From contig CAZBJH010000105.1 in NCBI GenBank assembly GCA_964492185.1, positions 1-12,455 of the forward strand: a stretch of 12,455 nt of DNA, written 5' to 3'. Below the pieces are notes generated by a model. That model was not told the DNA's origin. It made no database searches and saw only the letters and a list, made by a program, of their open reading frames with translations. This DNA comes from JAFGSZ01 sp964492185. GTDB taxonomy: Bacteria; Bacteroidota; Bacteroidia; Bacteroidales; UBA10428. A program made the translations under genes and the position numbers. Position 1 is the first letter of the stretch, and the number at the start of each line of letters is the position of its first letter. Below, one piece after another: positions 1 through 7,800 of the stretch.

Positions 1-23
1 GACACTAATTAATATAATTATTC

Positions 24-1988
24 ATGAGCTATCTTCAGTTTGATAAATCAAGTCTGATTAACCTCGAATACTCTTTAAGCAAAGAGATATTAAGGAGCAA
101 CCGTGCAGGCACTTACGCATGCAGAACACTTGTATTATGTAATACACGTAAATATCATGGTTTACTTGTTTGTCCTATGGGGCATCTTGACGGTGACCGC
201 CATGTTTTATTATCAACTCTTGACGCTACAATAGTTCAGGATGATCAGGAATTTCATCTGGGAATTCATAAATATGAGGGCGACTTGTACATTCCCAAGG
301 GCCATAAGTATATCCGTGATTTTGAATCAAACCTGATACCAAAACTGACTTATCGTGTCGGGGGTGTGTTGCTTACTCATGAAAGTATTCTTGTTGAAAA
401 GCAGGAACAGATCCTTATCAGGTATACGGTTAGGGAGGCCGACAGGCCGGTGCGGCTGAAGTTCCATCCTTTCCTGGCATTTCGTAATATTCATACCCTG
501 AGTAAAGCCAATATGCATGTAAACACGAAGATCAGGTACATAAAGAACGGGGTAAGGTCAAGGCTTTATGACGGATACCCGTATCTTCATATGCAGTTTT
601 CAAAACCTGTTGATTTTATTCAGGCTCCCGACTGGTATTATAATATTGAATATCTTGAAGAGCAAAAGCGCGGATATGATTACAAGGAAGATTTGTTTGT
701 TCCCGGGTATTTTGAAATCTCAATCAGAAAAGGTGAATCGATTGTTTTCTCTGCCTCCCTGAGTGAAGGGAATCCGGATACTTTCAAGCGTAAGTTCACA
801 AATGAACTGGCAAACAGGATACCAAAGGAGAATTTTAAAAATTGCTTACTAAATGCAGCAGAACAGTTCTTTATAAAGAAAGACAAAAAGACAGAGATCA
901 TAGCGGGTTTTCCATGGTTTGGGAGTTGGGGAAGAGATACATTCATTTCATTGCCGGGCCTGACTTTGGCCAGGGAAGAAACGAAACTGTGTAAGTCTGT
1001 TCTTGATACGATGGTAAAAAAGCTGGCAAACGGGTTATTCCCAAATATTGACGGTGAGGATCCGGCCTATAACACAGTTGATGCATCATTATGGTTTTTC
1101 TGGACGCTTCAGCAATATGTGAAATCGACACGTTCCCGGGTTCCTGTCTGGAATCAATATGGTAAAGCCATGAAAGAGATTCTTAATGCATACAGGGGAG
1201 GTACCTATTTTCATATTAAGATGAAACCCAACGGATTGATCTATGCAGGGGAAGATGGCAGGGCCCTTACCTGGATGGATGCCGTTGTTGATGGCAAGCC
1301 TGTTACTCCAAGAAAAGGTTTTGCAGTGGAGATAAATGCACTCTGGTATAATGCTGTAATGTTCAGCCTGGAACTGGCTGAAAAAGCAAACGATGATGAA
1401 TTTATAAGTGAATGGCGAAACCTTCCTGACCAGATACGTGGATCTTTTATTTCCGTTTTCTGGGATGAGAATAAAAAATATCTTGCCGATGTTGTTGACG
1501 ATGATGTCAAAGACTGGTCATTCAGGCCGAATCAGATAATTGCCCTTTCTATGGATTATAGTCCGGTACCCGAAGATATACATAAAGAAGTGATCACGGC
1601 TGTTGAGAAAGAATTATTGACACCCCGGGGCCTGCGTACATTGTCTCCAAAAAATCCGGAGTATAAGGGTAGTTACGAAGGAGACCAGATCCGGCGGGAT
1701 CTTGCTTATCATCAGGGTACGGTATGGCCATGGTTGCTTGAACATTACCTGAGGGCTTATATGAAATTATATGGCAGAAGCGGGGTATCGTTTTTAAATA
1801 ATATCATCAGTGGCTTCGAACCTGTGATCAATGAACATGGCGTAGGTACGATATCGGAAATATATGACGGTGACCCACCGCATAAACCTCGTGGAGCGAT
1901 TTCACAGGCATGGAGCGTGGCCGCGTTGTTATCTGTTATTCAGATGAAGGAAGAGTATGAAACTGATACTGAAGGAAAAATTTACTAA
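24..1988 (+). CDS. Amylo-alpha-1,6-glucosidase (glycogen debranching enzyme, GH133-type)
   Basis: This enzyme should hydrolyse the alpha-1,6-linked glucose stubs left when glycogen chains have been shortened, acting in the cytoplasm; there is no signal peptide. An N-terminal GDE_N-type beta domain spans roughly residues 1-240 and contains the family signature NTRKYHGLLV. The (alpha/alpha)6 catalytic domain (GDE_C) spans roughly 270-645. Its hallmark is FPWFGSWGRDTFISLPGL, with Asp305 in GRDT. Further conserved blocks are LTWMDA (Asp419), YHQGTVWPW (about 562-570) and ISEIYDGD (Glu612); Glu612 and the acidic residues nearby are the likely catalytic candidates, which is inference. The length of 654 aa is normal for the bacterial single-function form, which lacks the 4-alpha-glucanotransferase half of the eukaryotic debrancher. 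The ATG at 24 is the natural start: homologues begin close to this point, and the upstream bases are A/T-rich with no Shine-Dalgarno. It is first of four co-directional glycogen genes. The promoter lies outside the window or within its first 23 bases. Confidence 0.93.
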   Translation: MSYLQFDKSSLINLEYSLSKEILRSNRAGTYACRTLVLCNTRKYHGLLVCPMGHLDGDRHVLLSTLDATIVQDDQEFHLGIHKYEGDLYIPKGHKYIRDFESNLIPKLTYRVGGVLLTHESILVEKQEQILIRYTVREADRPVRLKFHPFLAFRNIHTLSKANMHVNTKIRYIKNGVRSRLYDGYPYLHMQFSKPVDFIQAPDWYYNIEYLEEQKRGYDYKEDLFVPGYFEISIRKGESIVFSASLSEGNPDTFKRKFTNELANRIPKENFKNCLLNAAEQFFIKKDKKTEIIAGFPWFGSWGRDTFISLPGLTLAREETKLCKSVLDTMVKKLANGLFPNIDGEDPAYNTVDASLWFFWTLQQYVKSTRSRVPVWNQYGKAMKEILNAYRGGTYFHIKMKPNGLIYAGEDGRALTWMDAVVDGKPVTPRKGFAVEINALWYNAVMFSLELAEKANDDEFISEWRNLPDQIRGSFISVFWDENKKYLADVVDDDVKDWSFRPNQIIALSMDYSPVPEDIHKEVITAVEKELLTPRGLRTLSPKNPEYKGSYEGDQIRRDLAYHQGTVWPWLLEHYLRAYMKLYGRSGVSFLNNIISGFEPVINEHGVGTISEIYDGDPPHKPRGAISQAWSVAALLSVIQMKEEYETDTEGKIY

Positions 1989-2005
1989 TCTACTAAAAGC
2001 TTGAT

Positions 2006-3289
2006 ATGATTAAAGTACTGATGTTTGGCTGGGAATTCCCCCCACATATTTCCGGTGGTTTGGGAACGGCTTGTTACGGACTTACCAGGGGATTATATGC
2101 TGTTGGCGGGGTGGATTTGCTGTTTGTGGTTCCAAAAGCATACGGGGATGAAGAACAAACAAGGCTCAGGCTGATCAGTGCAGGGGATATTGAAGTGAAA
2201 AGGCGGGTGGTTGATTACAGGGAATTTTTCCGGGAGATCAGATTTATTGAGGCAGGATCAAATATTGTGCCTTATACATCACCTGAAGAATATGAAATAC
2301 TAAGAAATTCACAGGCAAATCACCGCAAAGAGATGGTTCAAACAAATGTTTTGGGGAAAATAGAATTTTCCGGCGGGTATGGGCTGAATTTATTTCAGGA
2401 GATTGCTAATTATTCCGTTATTGCTTCTGTCATAGGGGCAGAAAATGAATTTGATATTATTCATGCTCATGACTGGCTGACTTTTCCTGCCGGCATAGCA
2501 GCAAAAAAGGTGTCGGGTAAACCATTGATTATTCATGTTCATGCCACTGATTTTGATCGGAGTGGGGGCAGTGTTAATCCGGCAGTTTATGAAATTGAGA
2601 AAACGGGAATGGAAGAAGCCGACATTATTATTGCTGTAAGTAATCTGACACGAAATACAATAATTGAAAAATACGGGATTTCACCTGAGAAGGTTCATAT
2701 TGCATACAATGCTGTTGAACCGGTTATTGAAAGAGAACAAATGAAGCGGGCAAGAGGGATCAATGATAAAATAGTGACTTTTCTTGGCAGGATTACTATG
2801 CAAAAAGGACCGGAGTATTTTATTGAAGCTGCCTATAAAGTGTTGCAAAAAATGAACAATGTGCGTTTTGTTATGGCCGGCAGCGGAGATATGCTAAGTA
2901 AGATGATCCATCGTATTGCCGCTTTGGGAATTGGTGATAAGTTCTATTTTACAGGTTTCTTAAAAGGTGATGACGTATCCCATATGTTTTCATTAAGTGA
3001 TGTTTATGTCATGCCATCTGTTTCCGAGCCATTCGGGATATCACCTTTGGAAGCCATGCAATCAAATGTGCCGGTTATTATTTCCAAGCAATCGGGAGTT
3101 TCGGAAATTTTGAAATATGCCATTAAAACCGATTTTTGGGATATTGACGGGATGGCTGATTCAATATACGGAATTTTGAATTACCAGGGGTTACCCAACA
3201 TGTTTAAACGATATGGAAGGGACGAAGTTAATAACCTTAAGTGGGAAAATACCGCGGCGCGGGTAAAAGAGATTTATCAAACTTTGTAG
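2006..3289 (+). CDS. GT4-family glycosyltransferase, probable glycogen/alpha-glucan synthase
   Basis: This is a two-Rossmann-domain (GT-B) retaining glycosyltransferase of 427 aa. The N-terminal acceptor domain opens with FGWEFPPHISGGLGTACYGL, the glycine-rich loop of glycogen-synthase-like enzymes, and has HAHDW at residues 153-157. The C-terminal domain (Glycos_transf_1) has the donor-phosphate pair Arg262 and Lys267 in FLGRITMQKG. It also has the EX7E motif, SEPFGISPLE, with Glu341 and Glu349. No signal peptide or membrane segment is visible, so it is cytoplasmic. It starts 17 bases after the debranching enzyme, in the same operon. Its position between a debrancher and a GH57 enzyme supports glucan elongation. 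Sequence alone does not decide whether it uses ADP-glucose, UDP-glucose or another donor. It is distinct from the GT3 synthase at 4833, so the locus holds two putative glucan synthases. Some automatic annotations would call this glgA; I leave the symbol empty because it is not a classical GT5 GlgA. Confidence 0.87.
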   Translation: MIKVLMFGWEFPPHISGGLGTACYGLTRGLYAVGGVDLLFVVPKAYGDEEQTRLRLISAGDIEVKRRVVDYREFFREIRFIEAGSNIVPYTSPEEYEILRNSQANHRKEMVQTNVLGKIEFSGGYGLNLFQEIANYSVIASVIGAENEFDIIHAHDWLTFPAGIAAKKVSGKPLIIHVHATDFDRSGGSVNPAVYEIEKTGMEEADIIIAVSNLTRNTIIEKYGISPEKVHIAYNAVEPVIEREQMKRARGINDKIVTFLGRITMQKGPEYFIEAAYKVLQKMNNVRFVMAGSGDMLSKMIHRIAALGIGDKFYFTGFLKGDDVSHMFSLSDVYVMPSVSEPFGISPLEAMQSNVPVIISKQSGVSEILKYAIKTDFWDIDGMADSIYGILNYQGLPNMFKRYGRDEVNNLKWENTAARVKEIYQTL

Positions 3290-3343
3290 TATTGTAAACT
3301 GTCAACGGGCATTGCAAAAACAGAGTTTGTTAATAAAGCTCTC

Positions 3344-3358
3344 ATAATCCGGGATTAT
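3344..3358. repeat. 15-bp perfect palindrome in the gap before the GH57 gene
   Basis: ATAATCC-G-GGATTAT is a perfect inverted repeat with seven-base arms around one central G. It lies 28 bases upstream of the GH57 start, in the longest gap (97 bases) inside the operon. It has no T-tract like an intrinsic terminator, and the loop is too small for a stable hairpin at full stem length. If functional, a protein-binding site is more likely than an RNA structure. Function is unknown, and chance in AT-rich sequence is possible. Confidence 0.35.
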
Positions 3359-3386
3359 TAATTAAAAAGGACAAAAGCAAGAAAGA

Positions 3387-4790
3387 ATGAAAACAATTTG
3401 TTTGTATTTTCAGATTCATCAGCCTTTTCGATTCAGACGATACCGGTTTTTTGATATTGGTAATGATCATTATTATTATGATGATTACCTGAACGAGTCA
3501 ATCATGCAAAAAGTGGCCAGCCGGGGTTATCTTAAGGCCAATAAAATTTTGCTGGAAATCATTAAAGAGTATGGATGTAAATTTAAAGTGGCATTTTCTA
3601 TAACCGGCATTGCCCTGGATCAGATGGAACTTTATGCACCTGAAGTGCTTGAGAGTTTTAAAGAATTAAATGAAACAGGTTGTGTTGAATTTCTCGGGGA
3701 GACATATTCACATTCTTTAGCCTCGTTAAACAGTAATGAGGAGTTTACAAAACAGGTAAAGGAGCATTCCGAAAGAATTGCCCTGCTGTTCGGGCAGCCG
3801 CCAAAGATATTCAGGAATACGGAGCTTATCTATTCCGATGATATCGGCGATAAAGTTGCCAAATTGGGTTTTGAGGCAATGATAACTGAGGGGGCAAAAC
3901 ATATTTTGGGTTGGAAAAGCTCTAATTTTCTTTATCATAATACCATTAATCCCAGGCTTAAGATATTACTGAAAAATTTTAAACTCAGCGATGATATTGC
4001 ATTTCGTTTCTCCAATTCTTCATGGTCTGAATGGCCCCTGACAGCTGAAAAATATGTTAAATGGCTAAAGCAGCTGGATAAAAAGGAGGAGATCATCAAT
4101 CTGTTTATGGATTATGAGACCTTCGGCGAACATCAACCTGCCGAATCAGGCATTTTTGATTTTTTACGGGCATTTCCCCGCGTGGTTTTTAAAAAATCGG
4201 GCTATGAGTTTTACACTCCCTCGGAGGTTGTGAAAATTCACCAGTCCGTTGGTGCGGTTCATGTGCCCTACCCGATATCATGGGCTGATGCGGAAAGGGA
4301 TCTTACGGCATGGCTGGGTAACGAACTTCAGCAGGATGCTTTTCATAAGCTTTACAGCTTAACCGATAAAATGGCAAAGTGTGAACATGAAATATTATTA
4401 AAAGACTGGCGATATCTTCAGTCCAGTGATCATTTTTATTATATGTGCACTAAATTTTTTTCCGACGGGGAGGTGCACATGTATTTCAATCCATACGAAT
4501 CCCCGTATGATGCATATATCAATTATATGAATATACTGAGTGATTTTTCATTAAGGTTAAATGCCTTGGTTCCGGAGACCTCAAATGATTTTGAGATGGC
4601 TAATCTTAACAGGACTATCGAAGAAAAAGACAGGTTGATAGAGAAATACAGGGAAGAATTGAAAAAGATGAAAGAAGCCGGGAAGAGGTCTGCCGAGGGC
4701 CCTAAGAAATCTGTAAAGGGAAGAAAAACACGAAATAAGAAAAGCATATCATCTTCTGTTCAAAAAGAAGGAAAAAGTAAAAAAAAATAA
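3387..4790 (+). CDS. GH57 alpha-amylase-type glycoside hydrolase with basic C-terminal tail
   Basis: This is a GH57 enzyme of 467 aa acting on alpha-1,4-glucans by hydrolysis or glucanotransfer; the exact activity cannot be read from sequence. All five GH57 conserved regions are visible: HQPF at residues 11-14, VEFLGETYSHSL (100-111), FRNTELIY with the expected nucleophile Glu146, MDYETFGEH with the expected acid/base Asp242, and AERDLTAWLGNE (302-313). Both catalytic acids are therefore kept, unlike some Bacteroidota GH57 amylase-like homologues that have lost one or both. After the catalytic part, residues about 403-425 look like a short coiled coil. Residues 426-467 are a disordered-looking tail with 15 Lys and 3 Arg among 42 residues. 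The coding sequence ends in a run of nine A before the stop. There is no signal peptide, so it is cytoplasmic. It lies third in the glycogen operon, 97 bases after the GT4 gene. The ATG at 3387 places the HQPF block at the usual distance from the N-terminus. Confidence 0.9.
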   Translation: MKTICLYFQIHQPFRFRRYRFFDIGNDHYYYDDYLNESIMQKVASRGYLKANKILLEIIKEYGCKFKVAFSITGIALDQMELYAPEVLESFKELNETGCVEFLGETYSHSLASLNSNEEFTKQVKEHSERIALLFGQPPKIFRNTELIYSDDIGDKVAKLGFEAMITEGAKHILGWKSSNFLYHNTINPRLKILLKNFKLSDDIAFRFSNSSWSEWPLTAEKYVKWLKQLDKKEEIINLFMDYETFGEHQPAESGIFDFLRAFPRVVFKKSGYEFYTPSEVVKIHQSVGAVHVPYPISWADAERDLTAWLGNELQQDAFHKLYSLTDKMAKCEHEILLKDWRYLQSSDHFYYMCTKFFSDGEVHMYFNPYESPYDAYINYMNILSDFSLRLNALVPETSNDFEMANLNRTIEEKDRLIEKYREELKKMKEAGKRSAEGPKKSVKGRKTRNKKSISSSVQKEGKSKKK

Positions 4791-4832
4791 AAACATATTT
4801 ATTTTTTGCAGTTTTAAAATGCCGTATATATT

Positions 4833-7800
4833 ATGAAGAAGGATGATTTAATCATACCTGACTATCTGTTCGAAGTAAGTTGGGAAGTATGTAATAAAGT
4901 TGGTGGTATTCATACAGTGATAACCACTAAGTCATTGAACCTGCAAAAAAAATTAAATTATAATAATTATATCCTGATCGGCCCTGATATTGTGCGGCCT
5001 GAAAATTATCACCCCGAGTTTGTTGAAGATGATCAATTGTTTGCTTCATGGAAAAGGTATGCCTGTAACGAAGGTTTGAGATTCCGTACAGGAAGATGGC
5101 AGATTGAAGGTGACCCGATTGTTATTTTGCTTGACTTTTCTAACTGGATAAGGAAAAAGAACGAGATCTTCAGTTTATTCTGGGAAAAATATAAGCTGGA
5201 TTCTCTTTCAGGCCAGTGGGATTATGTTGAACCTGCATTGTTCGGATATGCTGCCGGAAAGGTTATTGAAAGTTTCATCCTGTATCACCTGGGGCCTGAT
5301 GATAAGGTCGTTGCCCAGTTTCATGAATGGCTGACAGGAACAGGAATATTGTACCTGGAAGATAAAGTACCACAGGTAGCTACTATTTTCACTACCCACG
5401 CCACTGTCATTGGTCGTTCACTTGCAGCAAATAAAAAGCCTTTGTATGGTCAGCTTGAAAAATTCAATTCTGAACAGATATCCAAAGAGTTAAATATAAT
5501 ATCCAAGCATTCACTTGAAAAAACTTCAGCCCGGCATGCTGATGTTTTTACTACTGTTAGTGACCTCACTGCAAGAGAATGCAAACATTTCCTGGGGGAA
5601 GGGGTTGATCTGATCACTCCAAACGGGTTTGATCCCAGGGTTGTTCCGTCAAAAACCGAACTGGCTCACAGGCGGGTAAAAGCCAGGGAGAAATGTATTA
5701 CCGTTGCCGAAGCGCTTTTGGGATATAAGCTTTCGGGTAAAACAATGCTTCTGGCTACAAGCGGAAGATATGAGTTCCGTAATAAGGGGATTGACCTGTT
5801 TATTGATGCTATGGTTGAAGTGAACAAAAAGGCTGATAATAAGAAAGATATTGTGGCATTTATTTTTGTCCCGGCAAGTCATTATGGTCCCCGAAAGATT
5901 TTATCACGCGTACTGTCCGGTGAAGATGTGAGAAATGAAGGTTCAAAATTCCTGACACACGACCTGCATTATGAGGAATATGATCCGGTTATGCAGAAAA
6001 TACAACTTGGTGGCCTGAAAAATGAGAGTAATAACAAGGTTAAACTGATCTTTGTTCCTGCTTATTTAGATGGGAATGACGGTATTTTTAACCTTGAGTA
6101 TTATGATCTGCTGTGCGGCATGGATCAGACAGTTTTTCCTTCATATTATGAACCATGGGGATATACGCCTCTTGAAAGCCTTGCTTTTTCGGTTCCGACA
6201 ATTACTACTACCTTAGCAGGTTTTGGATTATGGGTTAAAAAAGAATCGGGTATCACAGGTGAAGGGATTGTTGTAATTGAGCGTACCGATGAGAATGATG
6301 ATGAGGTTGTTCAGCATATAGCAGACCAGGTAATTAAAAAATATCTCTTTACAGGTAAAGAATTGGAAGATGCCCGTGATAATGCATTATCCGTTTCTAA
6401 AATTGCATTATGGAGTACATTGATAAATCATTATTTTCACGCATTCGATATGGCATTAAGAGAGACAGAAAAAAGGAGTGAACGGTTTATCCCCCTTGAG
6501 GAAAAACAGACGAAAAAAGTACATGAACAGGTTGTTATACCAGGCAATCAACCAGTATGGAGAAGGATCATTGTAAAGCCAAAGCTCCCTGAACCCTTAT
6601 CACTTTTACATGAGATTGCCGGTAATTTATGGTGGACATGGGATGATGAGGCAGAAGATCTTTTTAGAACCATAGATATTGAATTATGGGAATTATGTAA
6701 TCATAATCCCTTTATTTTGTTTGAACATGTATCCCTTTCCCGATTAAAGGAACTTAGTGGTGATGAAGAATATACCGGGATGTTGCAGAGCGTATACGGG
6801 CGCTTTCAGGAATATATGGATAAAAAGTCACAACTTCAGAAACCTAAAATTGCATATTTCAGCATGGAATATGGTATTCATGAATCAGTTAAGCTTTATT
6901 CAGGTGGCCTTGGACTCCTTGCAGGTGATTATCTGAAAGAAGCCAGTGATTCTTTTGTAGATATAGTTGCAACCGGAATTTTATACAGATATGGTTATTT
7001 CGATCAGATGATCACGGTTAACGGTGAACAACAGGCACAATACGAGTACCAGCATTTCTCAAAAATGCCGCTTATTCCTGTAAAAGGAGAAAACGGCGAG
7101 TTTAAGAAAGTGTCGATAGTTTTACCCGGAAGAACTTTATATGCACGAATATGGCTTTTAAATATCGGCCGGGTAAAATTGTATTTGCTTGATACTGATT
7201 TTAGTGATAATATTCCTGAAGACAGGGTAATTTCCCATCAGTTATACGGGGGTGATAATGAAAACCGGTTGAAGCAGGAATTACTCCTGGGAATTGGAGG
7301 AATAAGGATGTTAAAGATACTGGGGATTAATCCCGATCTTTATCATAGCAACGAAGGACACAGTGCTTTTATCGGAATTGAAAGAATGATGGAACTGATA
7401 CAGCATGAACAATTATCATTTGAAGAAGCCAAAGAAATAGTAAAGGCTGCCACGCTTTTTACAACACATACGCCTGTGCCGGCCGGGCATGATTCCTTTG
7501 AAGAAGATCTGCTGCGCAAATATATTGCTCATTATCCCGAACGGCTGAAAATTTCATGGGATCAGCTTATGGCTCTTGGACGGGCTGATCCGAATGACTG
7601 GGAGGCCAGGTTTAATATGAGCTTCCTTGCCTCTAATCTGGCTCAGAATGTGAATGGGGTAAGTATGTTACATGGTGCTGTCACGCAGGAGATGCTGGCA
7701 AAACTCTGGCCGGGGTATCTTCCCGAGGAATTGCATATTAACTATGTGACCAACGGAGTACATTTACCTTCATGGAAAGCGAAAGAGTGGTACAGCACAT

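Noticed and set aside
4779..4787. Programmed frameshifting on the nine-A run joining GH57 to the fusion gene
   Set aside because: The GH57 and fusion genes are already in the same frame, and another stop (TAA at 4815) lies between them, so slippage would not create a fusion.
4819..4836. Tiny ATG frame upstream of the fusion gene, with its stop overlapping the ATG
   Set aside because: Only five codons with no initiation signal; an ATGA-type overlap here is likely chance in AT-rich sequence.
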